NCBI GenBank assembly: GCA_003598175.1
Contig: QZKN01000085.1
Location: forward strand, 62,001 to 126,000
DNA length: 64,000 bases
Direction: 5' to 3'
Origin: Candidatus Omnitrophota bacterium
GTDB lineage: Bacteria; Hinthialibacterota; Hinthialibacteria; Hinthialibacterales; Hinthialibacteraceae
Shown here: positions 18,124 through 27,189 of the stretch, piece by piece
How positions within the stretch are numbered: position 1 is the stretch's first letter
Layout: each line of letters starts with the position of its first letter
Translations under genes and position numbers: made by a program
The notes under the pieces: generated by a model
Database searches by the model: none
What the model was told of the DNA's origin: nothing
Seen by the model: only the letters and a program-made list of their open reading frames with translations

Positions 18124-19560
18124 ATGCAACGCATGATTCACTGGATTGCCTTTCGGTTCATCAAATTGATTTTGTTATTACGTCAACATGATTTTTTAAC
18201 TTGGTTGATTCTCCGCGCCTCCACGTTTCGCCGAGCGCAGGAATCATCGAATCCCATTTCAACGATTACTTTATTGGCGCTCAGTCATACCCGTTTTGTG
18301 AAAGATTTGGATGCGCTTTCTCAATCCGGAGAAGTCGATATCGTATTATTTCCTTATTATTTTCAATGTGCGCTACGATCCGTCTTTATCCCATCGTCGG
18401 TCCATCAGCCGATTACATTCCAAACGTTTTTCGATCCAACACCCGATAGTTCCATTTTCAGGGAACGCAGGATCTATCGGGAGTTTTTGACTATTTTTTT
18501 GCCCAAACTCTTTTCCCGCTTGAAGGTGGATGCCGTCATTACCGCATCGGTCTGGTATCCGCAGGATCATGACATCGCCGTCGTGGCCGATCAATTGGGA
18601 TATCCCTATTTCGCCTTTCACAAAGAGAATCTGATCTCCTCCAAAGGTCATCAAAACGTGGTCTGCAATCATTTTCGCCAAATGGGCCATTTTGAAGGGA
18701 CGATGGTAATCGTTCATAATGTGAATATGAAAAAAATGTTGATCCAATCCGGTTACGTGACGGAAAATCAGGTCATGGCATTAGGATGCCTGCGAATGGA
18801 CTCCTTTATTCAAAAAGTATTGTCTGCACAAAATAGGTCGGAAGACCAACGGGTTCCATGTAAAGAAAAGCAAATTGTTTTCTTTTCTTTTCATCGTGCA
18901 ACGGGATTATGGGGATTGGCAGCACGATTTCCGAAAGACAAAACAACAGGATTGAGTCACTTTTTTAATCGTGTTCATGTCACGATTGCCCGATTCGCGG
19001 CAAAACATCCCGACGTTAGCGTGGTCATCAAAACCAAATGGGGGGGCCAATGGTTTGTGGCGATTCGAGAATCATTGCAAGAGGACGGACTCGAACTCGA
19101 TCAAATCCCGAATTTGATTCTGACCGATGCAACCCCTGCACAAGCATTAATTCAGAATTCCCAAGTCGTGGTCAGTTATGGTTCGACGACGCTTCTGGAA
19201 GCCGCGGTTGCCGGGAAACCGGTGATTATGCCGTTTTTTGGCGAAGCAACCAAACCGGAGTATCAGGATTACGTGCAGTTTGCCGATGAAATGGATTTAT
19301 TCGATGTGGCAAATAATGAAGAGGAGTTGGAGTTTTTGCTTGAGGAACGTTTGCAAACCTATACCGTGGATCCCGAATTACAGAAACGCAGGCTTGCCGC
19401 CTTCGAATATCACGTTTCTCCCGTTTCGGACAGTGCGGTGCAAAGATATATTCAAGTGATTCGTTCACGGATTCTCGAAAAGAATTCCCAGCGATGGGAA
19501 CGGGAGAATGCCATACCCCCAAAAGACGCAATGAAATCGGATCGGTGTATATTCAATTGA
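18124..19560 (+). CDS. Putative GT-B-like surface carbohydrate protein
   Basis: A 478-residue protein. The C-terminal half has a nucleotide-sugar/GT-B texture: SQVVVSYGSTTLLEAAVAGK followed by PVIMPFFGE (about 345-375), as in capsule and teichoic-type transferases and UDP-GlcNAc 2-epimerase folds. The N-terminus has one amphipathic or hydrophobic helix that may touch the membrane. The ATG at 18124 is chosen over a TTG at 18109; GGAG precedes it at a slightly long distance. The exact sugar or polymer is unknown. The 537-residue protein at 36451 appears to be of similar type. Confidence 0.55.
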   Translation: MQRMIHWIAFRFIKLILLLRQHDFLTWLILRASTFRRAQESSNPISTITLLALSHTRFVKDLDALSQSGEVDIVLFPYYFQCALRSVFIPSSVHQPITFQTFFDPTPDSSIFRERRIYREFLTIFLPKLFSRLKVDAVITASVWYPQDHDIAVVADQLGYPYFAFHKENLISSKGHQNVVCNHFRQMGHFEGTMVIVHNVNMKKMLIQSGYVTENQVMALGCLRMDSFIQKVLSAQNRSEDQRVPCKEKQIVFFSFHRATGLWGLAARFPKDKTTGLSHFFNRVHVTIARFAAKHPDVSVVIKTKWGGQWFVAIRESLQEDGLELDQIPNLILTDATPAQALIQNSQVVVSYGSTTLLEAAVAGKPVIMPFFGEATKPEYQDYVQFADEMDLFDVANNEEELEFLLEERLQTYTVDPELQKRRLAAFEYHVSPVSDSAVQRYIQVIRSRILEKNSQRWERENAIPPKDAMKSDRCIFN

Positions 19561-19596
19561 TGGAGATATTCATGATTAATAGGAAGGAGTCTGACG

Positions 19597-20490
19597 ATGA
19601 GAACGAATCATGCCAAAACCATCCGGTGCGTTCGAATTGGAAATCATGAGGTGGGACCGGGGCAACCGGCTTTTTTGACGGCGGAAATCGGAATCAACCA
19701 CAATGGCGACATTGCGATAGCCAAAAAATTGATCGACAAGGCCTCTCAGTTCGGCTACGGAGCGGTGAAATTCCAAAAACGAACCCTCCAAGTGGTTTAC
19801 ACGGCGGAAGAATTGAATCAACCGCGGGAATCTCCTTTTGGCGTCACAAACGGAGATCTGAAGAGAAAATTGGAATTCGGTAAGGAGGAATATGCCGAAA
19901 TCGATTGCTACTGTCGAGTAAAAGGGATCCTTTGGTTCGCTTCGCCTTGGGATGAAGAGAGCGTGGATTTTTTGGAAGAATTTAATCCTCCCTGTTATAA
20001 AATCGCCTCCGCCGGTTTGACGGATGATCATCTTCTTGCCTACATCAGAGCAACCAAACGTCCGATCATGTTGTCCACTGGAATGAGCACCCTGGAAGAA
20101 ATCGATCATGCCGTCGAAATTCTACAGGATTCGCCATTGATCCTGCTCCATTGCACCTCGACCTACCCATCCAAGCATGAAGAATTAAATCTGTCGGTTA
20201 TTGCGACTCTCCAGGAACGTTATCATCTCCCGGTGGGGTACAGTGGACATGAAGTTGATGTCATTCCTTCCCTGGTCGCCGTGGTCAGTTACGGTGCTTG
20301 TATTGTGGAGAGACATGTAACCTTGGATCGCAGTATGTGGGGCAGCGATCATGCCGCCAGTCTGGAACCGAGAGGAATGGAACTGTTGTCGAAGTACATT
20401 CGTTTGTGGCCGATTATCAAGGGAGACGGCGTCAAACAAGTCTATGATAGCGAGCGGGCGATTAAAAAGAAACTACGCCGCAAGGGATAA
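19597..20490 (+). CDS. NeuB-family nonulosonate synthase lacking SAF domain
   Basis: A 297-residue TIM-barrel enzyme of the NeuB family, which condenses phosphoenolpyruvate with a hexosamine or hexose (or its 6-phosphate) to a nine-carbon sugar acid. Marks are LTAEIGINHNGD (near 29), AVKFQKR (near 56), LSTGMSTLEEI (near 152) and HCTSTYPSKHEELNL (near 183). Usual length is about 345 because of a C-terminal SAF/antifreeze domain; this protein ends before it. It has a strong GGAAGGAG ribosome site. It is followed by a KdsC-like phosphatase and a CMP-transferase, which suggests a 9-phosphate product. PseI at 34199 is the second, SAF-containing paralogue. Confidence 0.82.
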   Translation: MRTNHAKTIRCVRIGNHEVGPGQPAFLTAEIGINHNGDIAIAKKLIDKASQFGYGAVKFQKRTLQVVYTAEELNQPRESPFGVTNGDLKRKLEFGKEEYAEIDCYCRVKGILWFASPWDEESVDFLEEFNPPCYKIASAGLTDDHLLAYIRATKRPIMLSTGMSTLEEIDHAVEILQDSPLILLHCTSTYPSKHEELNLSVIATLQERYHLPVGYSGHEVDVIPSLVAVVSYGACIVERHVTLDRSMWGSDHAASLEPRGMELLSKYIRLWPIIKGDGVKQVYDSERAIKKKLRRKG

Positions 20491-20523
20491 ACAGGGAATG
20501 GAATTTTCCACGGCAACGAACGG

Positions 20524-21705
20524 ATGAAAAAAACGCTTTCTCTTTTGCATTTGGCAAACTGGAACAGCACGAATATCGGCAACGGCGCGTTGATTGATGG
20601 GACGCACACTGTGCTGGAGGAAGATTTGCCGCTTCCCATCGACTGGACGCCGGTCGCTTGGGATGATTATACCTTCGGCCTGATTCCATTTGATGAACGA
20701 TTCGTGGAACTCATTAACGAATCCGACGGAATGATCATCAACGGAGCCGTCACGATCAACGGGCGGGAGTACCTGAAGAATGCAGGCATGCGTTTCGATC
20801 TTCCCTATGCGCTATGGTCAAAGATACAAAAACCGTTGATTTTTTACGGCATCTCGTATCGTCACTGGTCCGGCCAACCGTTTTATCATGCCTCGCAACT
20901 TCGGCGTTCGATTGAATTCATACTCAACAGTCCCTTGATGATTTTTGGCGTCCGTAACGACGGCACGAAAGAATGGCTGGAGCGACAAGTGGGAATTGCA
21001 TCCGAGAAAATTGTCTCCATACCGGACATGGGTCTCTTCGTAACCGGCGAAGCAGGTTATTTCCCCCAAATTCGGAATCAATACAAAAACCTGATTCTCG
21101 CATTTAACAACGAAGACGCCGAGTATCGTTATGGCATTCCCGCACGCCCATCCAAGACGGAGGAGAATGACGTCAATCCTTACAGGGAGCGACGCTCCGA
21201 CATATTAAAAAAGATTGGGCATACCGTGGAACGACTGGCCGCGGAATGGAATCTGAACATGATCCTGGTTCCGCACTATTTCGATGATTTTTCCATGGTG
21301 AGTGAATTCGTTTCCCATTGTCGCCCTCAACTTGCCCATCAACATATGGTTTCCACGGGGCTGTTACCAGTATCCGCAACCAGACATTTCTATGGATTCT
21401 ACTCCAAAGCCGATGCCGCCATGAGTATGAGAGTCCATTCCATGTCGCCATCCATCGGATTGGGTATTCCGATGATTCCCGTTATTACCCAGGAGCGAAT
21501 GAGGGTGTATTTGAAAGAAGCCGAATTGAGTGATTGGAGCATCGATGCATTTTCTCCCCATCTGGAAGAGCAGTTGTATGAATCCTTAACCACGTTGTTG
21601 AGAAATCCTGAATCCATCCAAATGCGATTCGCAGCCGCGCGGCGACGTTTTCGCGAACAATGTCGTGCATTCAATCGGAAAGTCGCCGCGATTCTGGTGC
21701 AATGA
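20524..21705 (+). CDS. Polysaccharide pyruvyl-transferase family protein
   Basis: A 393-residue protein with the PF04230 pattern. The N-terminal glycine-rich loop is NSTNIGNGALIDGT, followed by GMIINGAV and GISYRHWSG. A C-terminal nucleotide/PEP site is SMRVHSMSPSIGLGIPMIPV (about 300-319). Family members transfer a pyruvyl (ketal) group from PEP to surface sugars, giving the polymer an acidic substituent. It sits inside the first nonulosonate module; its last codons overlap the start of the HAD phosphatase gene by 4 bases, showing translational coupling. Confidence 0.78.
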   Translation: MKKTLSLLHLANWNSTNIGNGALIDGTHTVLEEDLPLPIDWTPVAWDDYTFGLIPFDERFVELINESDGMIINGAVTINGREYLKNAGMRFDLPYALWSKIQKPLIFYGISYRHWSGQPFYHASQLRRSIEFILNSPLMIFGVRNDGTKEWLERQVGIASEKIVSIPDMGLFVTGEAGYFPQIRNQYKNLILAFNNEDAEYRYGIPARPSKTEENDVNPYRERRSDILKKIGHTVERLAAEWNLNMILVPHYFDDFSMVSEFVSHCRPQLAHQHMVSTGLLPVSATRHFYGFYSKADAAMSMRVHSMSPSIGLGIPMIPVITQERMRVYLKEAELSDWSIDAFSPHLEEQLYESLTTLLRNPESIQMRFAAARRRFREQCRAFNRKVAAILVQ

Positions 21706-22202
21706 GTCTCATCCCACTGACGTCCATCCAACTGATCGTCTTTGATTTTGACGGCGTATTAACGGACAATCGGGTGCTGGTTTTAGAAAACGGAATGGAA
21801 GGCGTTTTTTGCAATCGCAGCGATGGTCTGGCATTCGATTTGTTACGCAAGGTTCCGATTCCGACCATGATTCTGTCAACAGAAACGAATCCAGTGGTTA
21901 AAGTCAGAGCCGAAAAATTGAAACTTCCGGTTTTGCATGGGATCGATAATAAGGGGATCGTGTTACAGGACTATTGTCAAAAAGAACAGATCGATCTAAA
22001 TCATGTGATTTTTGTGGGAAACGACATCAATGATTTGCCCGCCATGCAAATCGTCGGATATCCCGTAGCCGTGGCGGATGCTCATCCGGCGGTGTTGAAG
22101 AATGCCCGGTATATACTATCGGCGAAGGGTGGGGAAGGCGCGGCGCGTGCATTGGTTTCCGAACTGCTGGACATTGAATTTTTTTTACAGAAAGCAGATT
22201 GA
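21702..22202 (+). CDS. KdsC-like HAD phosphatase (nonulosonate-9-P?)
   Basis: A 166-residue C0-type HAD phosphatase without cap. The nucleophile motif is FDFDGVLTDN (Asp15, Asp17), and motif IV is GNDINDLPAM (about 107-116). It has the size of KdsC and of the phosphatases that act on KDO-8-P, Neu5Ac-9-P or KDN-9-P. Because it lies between a NeuB-like synthase and a NeuA-like transferase, the 9-phosphate of a nonulosonic acid is the most likely substrate; that is inference from context. ATGA overlaps the upstream stop; the longer reading from 21660 is not needed. Confidence 0.8.
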   Translation: MSLIPLTSIQLIVFDFDGVLTDNRVLVLENGMEGVFCNRSDGLAFDLLRKVPIPTMILSTETNPVVKVRAEKLKLPVLHGIDNKGIVLQDYCQKEQIDLNHVIFVGNDINDLPAMQIVGYPVAVADAHPAVLKNARYILSAKGGEGAARALVSELLDIEFFLQKAD

Positions 22203-22204
22203 TC

Positions 22205-22975
22205 ATGGTCAATGAAATCCCCCAGGTTCTTGCCCTTATCCCGGCGCGGGGACAATCCAAATCGGTTCCCCGAAAAAACATTCGTCCCGTCCTGGGAAAA
22301 CCGCTGGTTGCCTACTCCATCGAATGCGCGAAGAAATGCAAACGCATTCAGCGTGTGATCGTTTCCACCGATGATCCCGAAATCGCGGAAATCGCCAAAA
22401 CATACAACGCCGAAGTGCCGTTTCTGCGCCCGGCGGAAATCAGCGGAGATTTCTCTCTGGACGTGGAATTTCATTGTCATGCGATTCGTTGGCTTCAGGA
22501 ACATGAGCGCTATGTCCCCGATGCGGTGGTCAATCTGCGCCCTCCGCATCCCATTCGGAATCCGGCTACGATCGACCGGGCGATCGCATTGTTTTTGTCG
22601 CGGAACGATATCGACAGTTTGCGTTCCGTCAGAAAATCAGATCTCAGTCCTTATAAAATGTGGAAAATGGATGAAGCCGGGCTATTGCAACCAGTAGCTT
22701 CGCTGGATGGTGTAATTGAACCGTACAATCAACCTCGCCAAATTTTACCGATGGTGTACTGGCAGGATGGGTATGTGGATATTACACGTCCCTCCGTTAT
22801 CCTGGAGAAAAATTCCACGACCGGGGATCGAATTCTTCCCTTCCTGATCGAGGAGGAATGCATCGATATCGATTACGAAGATGAAATCGAACAAGCCGAG
22901 AAAATCCTGAAAGGGGAAACGCTCCCAAAGTTATCTCCATCTCATCCGCAAACACAAGAGAGATACCCATCATGA
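22205..22975 (+). CDS. neuA: CMP-nonulosonate cytidylyltransferase (NeuA-like)
   Basis: A 256-residue nucleotidyltransferase that activates a nonulosonic acid with CTP. Marks are IPARGQSKSVPRKNIRP (residues about 12-28, the CTP loop), VIVSTDDPEIAEIA and VVNLRPPHPIRNP; LRPPHP corresponds to the LQPTSP-type motif. The final VDITRPS and CIDIDYEDEIEQAE are typical. It starts two bases after the phosphatase stop and overlaps the next gene by 4 bases. The sugar (Neu5Ac, Leg, KDN or another) cannot be read from sequence. Confidence 0.85.
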   Translation: MVNEIPQVLALIPARGQSKSVPRKNIRPVLGKPLVAYSIECAKKCKRIQRVIVSTDDPEIAEIAKTYNAEVPFLRPAEISGDFSLDVEFHCHAIRWLQEHERYVPDAVVNLRPPHPIRNPATIDRAIALFLSRNDIDSLRSVRKSDLSPYKMWKMDEAGLLQPVASLDGVIEPYNQPRQILPMVYWQDGYVDITRPSVILEKNSTTGDRILPFLIEEECIDIDYEDEIEQAEKILKGETLPKLSPSHPQTQERYPS

Positions 22976-24006
22976 AATTTTTAATTCTGGGATTAGGATC
23001 GATTGGTCAGCGACATTGTCGAATCCTGCGTCAACTTCAGAATGAGAAGGTAGAACTTTATACTGTTCGCACCCGAAATCGGAATATCGTCATTCATGAC
23101 AACATGATGGCCGAGGAAGGGGTGGATCCATTGCCGTATTATGGAATCACTCCTTGCGCTTCCCTGGACGAGGCGTTACATCTGGATCTGACCGCCGTAT
23201 TCGTCACCAATCCGATCTCCATGCATGTCGACACTGCGATTAGCGCCGCGGAAAAGGGACATTCTCTATTTATTGAAAAACCGTTAAGCCATTCATTACA
23301 GAATGTGGAACGATTGAGTCGGTTGGTGGAGGAAAAGAAATTAGTGACCTTTGTGGGGTATCAATTGCGATTTCATCCTGCGCTTGAATACATCCGTGCG
23401 TGTCTGCAGGCGGGTGAAATCGGGGATGTTTATTATGCGGATTTCCATTTCGGAGAATGGCTGCCGGGGATGCATCCCTACGAAGATTATCGCGAAAGTC
23501 ATGCCGCGCGGAAGGATCAGGGTGGGGGAGTCATCTTGTGTTTGAGTCATGAAATCGATATGGCCCATTGGTTGTTTGGATTCCCCAGACTGGCGTCGGC
23601 TGTTGGCGGGCATATCAGCCGGTTGGAAATGGATGTGGAGGATATGGCCAAAATTCTTTTGCAATTTGACCAGGACGGCCATTCCTTTCCCGTTTCCATC
23701 CATTTGGATTTTTTGCAGCGTCCCCCCAGGCGGGAATGTCTCATCCTCGGTGAAAAAGGCTCGTTATATTGGAATTATTATACCAATCAGGTTATCCGGA
23801 AACTCCAAAATGAACGAACACCGGAGGAGAAGAATTTCCGGGATTTTCAGCGAAATGATATGTTTTTCAAAGAAATTCGACAATTTATTGCCGCGTTGCG
23901 AGGAGAAGCGGATTCCGCTATTCCGCTGCAGGACGGGATTCAAACGTTGAAAATTTGTCTGGCCGCTTTAACAAGCCTGGAAACAGGAACAACGGTGTCA
24001 TTATGA
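22972..24006 (+). CDS. Gfo/Idh/MocA oxidoreductase, nonulosonate module
   Basis: A 344-residue NAD(P)-dependent sugar dehydrogenase. The N-terminal Rossmann loop is GLGSIGQRH (7-15). The family EKP motif is at 102-104 and is followed by the C-terminal alpha/beta substrate domain. It overlaps neuA and the following SDR by 4 bases each, so it is tightly coupled to CMP-sugar synthesis. It is a close-looking paralogue of the gene at 27190 (same VGYQLRFHP/VGCNMRFHP stretch and similar length). It probably oxidises or reduces the nonulosonate or its precursor sugar. Confidence 0.82.
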   Translation: MKFLILGLGSIGQRHCRILRQLQNEKVELYTVRTRNRNIVIHDNMMAEEGVDPLPYYGITPCASLDEALHLDLTAVFVTNPISMHVDTAISAAEKGHSLFIEKPLSHSLQNVERLSRLVEEKKLVTFVGYQLRFHPALEYIRACLQAGEIGDVYYADFHFGEWLPGMHPYEDYRESHAARKDQGGGVILCLSHEIDMAHWLFGFPRLASAVGGHISRLEMDVEDMAKILLQFDQDGHSFPVSIHLDFLQRPPRRECLILGEKGSLYWNYYTNQVIRKLQNERTPEEKNFRDFQRNDMFFKEIRQFIAALRGEADSAIPLQDGIQTLKICLAALTSLETGTTVSL

Positions 24007-24851
24007 ATGAATTCTCAAAAAATGTGGTTCAACAGCGGATGCGATTGGATGGCCGAATCGCCCTGATTACGGGAGGCGCCGGCTTGTTGGGGATTCAACA
24101 TGCGGAAGCAATTGCCGAAATGGGGGGAATCCCAATCCTGCTGGACATCAATGACAAAATCGTGCGGGAGAAAGCAGCGGAAATCGCTTCCAAATACAAT
24201 GTTCCGGCTTCCGGCTTCTATGCGGACATCACAAAAAAAGAAATGCTGCAGTCGGTACAGTCCGAAATCGAACAAAAAGTCGGTCCAGTGGAAATACTCA
24301 TCAACAACGCCGCCAACAATCCCAAAGTGGAGGGCGGATACGATGCGAAAAACTGGACGCGGTTTGAAAACCTGCCGATATCCGTCTGGCAGGATGACCT
24401 GGATGTGGGATTGACCGGCGCTTTTCTATGTTCCCAGCTTTTCGGGTCGGTCATGGCAAAACGAAAACGTGGAGTCATCCTGAACATCGCTTCCGATTTG
24501 GCGGTTATCGCTCCTGATCAACGAATTTATGCAGAATCCGGTTTACCGGAAGAAGAACAGAATGTGAAACCCGTAACCTACTCCGTGGTCAAGACCGGCT
24601 TGTTGGGGCTGACGCGATATCTGGCGACCTATTGGGCGGATAAATGCGTCCGGGTCAATGCCCTGTCTCCCGGCGGCGTCTACACCGGGCAGGACGAAGC
24701 ATTTGTCAAGCGTTTGTCGAACTTGATTCCGATGGGGCGTATGGCGGCCAAAGACGAATACCGTGCGGCGGTTGTTTTTCTGGTGTCGGATGCATCCAGT
24801 TTCATGACCGGCGCGAACCTCATTATCGAGGGAGGAAGAACAATCTGGTAA
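24003..24851 (+). CDS. SDR-family oxidoreductase
   Basis: A 282-residue classical short-chain dehydrogenase. The NAD(P) loop is TGGAGLLGIQHA (about 23-34). NNAANNP is near 100. The catalytic YSVVK is at about 193-197, and the active-site serine lies in NIASDLA. The C-terminal MTGANLIIEGGRTIW is typical. ATGA coupling fixes the start at 24003. Together with the preceding Gfo/Idh/MocA gene it suggests an oxidation-reduction pair that epimerises or deoxygenates a sugar. Similar SDRs (PtmA type) occur in flagellin-glycan loci. Confidence 0.82.
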   Translation: MNEFSKNVVQQRMRLDGRIALITGGAGLLGIQHAEAIAEMGGIPILLDINDKIVREKAAEIASKYNVPASGFYADITKKEMLQSVQSEIEQKVGPVEILINNAANNPKVEGGYDAKNWTRFENLPISVWQDDLDVGLTGAFLCSQLFGSVMAKRKRGVILNIASDLAVIAPDQRIYAESGLPEEEQNVKPVTYSVVKTGLLGLTRYLATYWADKCVRVNALSPGGVYTGQDEAFVKRLSNLIPMGRMAAKDEYRAAVVFLVSDASSFMTGANLIIEGGRTIW

Positions 24852-24971
24852 TGAATGGACCGGATCGTTCAAAACTGCCTATATGTTCCGGGTCGGAATA
24901 TGGTGGTTTTCATTCACTTGAGAAACAATACTGATGGAATAAATACAAAATTAAGGTAATTATAAAAATCA

Positions 24972-25943
24972 ATGGACGGTAAAATCATACTCATCACTGG
25001 TGGTACGGGATCGTTCGGGAAAAAGTTCGTCGATATCACGCTCCGGACTTATCAACCGAAAAAACTAATCATCTTCAGCCGCGACGAGCTCAAACAACAT
25101 GAAATGCGGACGGGAGGTTTCGATCATCCTGCTTTGCGCTATTTCATCGGCGATGTGCGGGATGGTAACCGGCTCTATCGGGCCATGCACGGGGTCGATA
25201 TCGTGGTCCACGCCGCGGCGTTGAAGCAGGTTCCCGCGTGCGAATACAATCCGATCGAAGCCATCATGACCAACATCATGGGCGCGAAAAACATTATCGA
25301 CGCCGCCATCGACAACGGCGTGAAGAAAGTGATTGCGCTGAGCACCGATAAAGCCGTGAATCCGATCAATTTATACGGCGCGACGAAATTGACGGCGGAA
25401 AAACTCTTCGTACAGAGCAATGCCTATGCGGGAAGGACCGGGACGCGTTTCAGCTGTGTGCGCTATGGAAATGTGGTGGGCAGCCGGGGGAGCGTGATTC
25501 CGCTCTTCCTGAAACAAAAGGCAACCGGCAAGATCACTATTACCGACGAACGGATGACTCGTTTTTGGATTACGTTGGAACAGGGCGTCCAATTCGTACT
25601 CAAATGCACGGAGATGATGCACGGCGGCGAAGTGTTCGTGCCGAAAATCCCCAGCATGAATATTATGGACCTTGCCAACGCCATTGCTCCGGAGTGTGAA
25701 ATCGAAATCATCGGAATTCGCCCGGGCGAAAAAATACATGAACTGCTTGTCTCCTCCGAAGAGGCGCATCATTCGTTGGAATTCGAAGACTTTTTTGTTA
25801 TCCAACCCAGCCATCCGTGGTGGAAAACCGGAAACTGGACGGAGGGAAAGACGCTCCCGGATGATTATTGCTATTCAAGTAGTAATAATGACCATTGGCT
25901 CAAGATTACCGAACTGAAAGAATTGATGAAACCTATTTCATAA
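24972..25943 (+). CDS. pseB: UDP-GlcNAc 4,6-dehydratase (inverting)
   Basis: A 323-residue extended SDR that begins pseudaminic-acid synthesis, converting UDP-GlcNAc to a 4-keto-6-deoxy-L-sugar. The NADP loop is TGGTGSFGKKF (9-19). DVRDGNRL and AAALKQVPACEYNP are strongly PseB-like, as are STDKAVNP and YGATKLTAEKL (catalytic region) and RYGNVVGSRGSV. The length is normal. A 120-base gap upstream separates this second module from the first and may hold a weak internal promoter. pseC follows. Confidence 0.92.
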   Translation: MDGKIILITGGTGSFGKKFVDITLRTYQPKKLIIFSRDELKQHEMRTGGFDHPALRYFIGDVRDGNRLYRAMHGVDIVVHAAALKQVPACEYNPIEAIMTNIMGAKNIIDAAIDNGVKKVIALSTDKAVNPINLYGATKLTAEKLFVQSNAYAGRTGTRFSCVRYGNVVGSRGSVIPLFLKQKATGKITITDERMTRFWITLEQGVQFVLKCTEMMHGGEVFVPKIPSMNIMDLANAIAPECEIEIIGIRPGEKIHELLVSSEEAHHSLEFEDFFVIQPSHPWWKTGNWTEGKTLPDDYCYSSSNNDHWLKITELKELMKPIS

Positions 25944-26020
25944 CGTAATCACGTTGGCTTTTCATCGATTGGTGAAAACCGTTCTTTGTTCGTTTATTCG
26001 TTGGAATTATTACTCCCCAT

Positions 26021-27178
26021 ATGAATAAAAAATTGTTACCCTATGGCCGTCATTCCGTTTCGGAAGAGGATATAAGGGCTGTTGTCGAAGTGCTCCGCTC
26101 TGATTGGCTGACGACCGGACCAAAGATAGCCGAATTCGAGCAACAAATCGCTGAATTTGTCGGCGTTAAAGAAGGCGTGGCTGTCAACAGTGGAACCGCC
26201 GCATTGCACTGTGCGATGTTCGCCGCCGGTATCGGCCCTGGAGATGAGGTCATCGTTCCTCCCTTGACCTTTGCGGCCACCGCGAATTGTATTTTGTATA
26301 TGGGGGGAAGACCTGTTTTTGCAGACATCGAACCGGACACGTTGCTGCTTGATCCCGCCGAGGTGGAAAAGAAGATCACCGATAAAACCAAGGCTGTCAT
26401 CGCCGTCGATTACGCCGGCCAACCATGTGACTACGACGCCTTGCGAGCCATCACGGATCGGCATGGTTTACTGCTCATCGCGGATTCCTGCCATGCGCTT
26501 GGCGCGCGCTATAAAGATCGACCTATCGGTTCCCTTGCGGATTTGACCTGTTTCAGTTTCCATCCGGTAAAACATATCACCACCGGAGAAGGTGGTATGG
26601 TGGTGACGGATAATCCTGATTTTGCCGAACCGATTCGTCGATTTCGAAATCATGGCATTACGACAGACCACCGACAGCGATCGGAACGGGGCACCTGGTA
26701 TTACGAAATGACGGATTTGGGATTCAATTACCGGATCACCGATTTTCAGTGCGCGCTGGGGATTAGTCAGTTGAAACGGTTGCAGGAGTGGGTATCCCGC
26801 CGCCGTGAGATTGCGGCCTCTTATGATCGCGTTTTCGTTGACGTCGATGCCGTTCAAATGGTTCGCATCCGTCCGGATGCTTACCATGCCTATCATCTCT
26901 ATCCGATTCTACTACGACTTGAGAAACTGAACATCAGCAGAACGATCCTGTTCCAGGAATTGGTTTCCGCCGGGATTGGCGTCAACGTTCACTATATCCC
27001 GGTTCATTTGCATCCCTATTATCGGCGGCGATTTCAAACCGGCGCCGGGAATTGTCCACATGCCGAACAGCGATATGAACAGTTGCTAAGTTTGCCGATG
27101 TTTCCGGCCATGCGCGATGACGATGTGGAATTTGTCATTCAACAGATCACACAGGTTATCCGCAAGAATCAGCGTTAA
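26021..27178 (+). CDS. pseC: UDP-4-keto-6-deoxy-sugar C4 aminotransferase
   Basis: A 385-residue DegT/DnrJ/EryC1-fold aminotransferase. It is PLP-dependent: the Schiff-base lysine is Lys184 in HPVKHITTGEGG, the PLP phosphate site lies in VNSGTAALHCAM, and DSCHALGA gives the aspartate for the ring nitrogen. The overall pattern, including YGRHSVSEEDI at the start and YYEMTDLGFNYRI, matches PseC, which transfers an amino group from glutamate to the PseB product. No clear ribosome site was seen. Confidence 0.92.
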   Translation: MNKKLLPYGRHSVSEEDIRAVVEVLRSDWLTTGPKIAEFEQQIAEFVGVKEGVAVNSGTAALHCAMFAAGIGPGDEVIVPPLTFAATANCILYMGGRPVFADIEPDTLLLDPAEVEKKITDKTKAVIAVDYAGQPCDYDALRAITDRHGLLLIADSCHALGARYKDRPIGSLADLTCFSFHPVKHITTGEGGMVVTDNPDFAEPIRRFRNHGITTDHRQRSERGTWYYEMTDLGFNYRITDFQCALGISQLKRLQEWVSRRREIAASYDRVFVDVDAVQMVRIRPDAYHAYHLYPILLRLEKLNISRTILFQELVSAGIGVNVHYIPVHLHPYYRRRFQTGAGNCPHAEQRYEQLLSLPMFPAMRDDDVEFVIQQITQVIRKNQR

Positions 27179-27189
27179 ACATAATCCTC

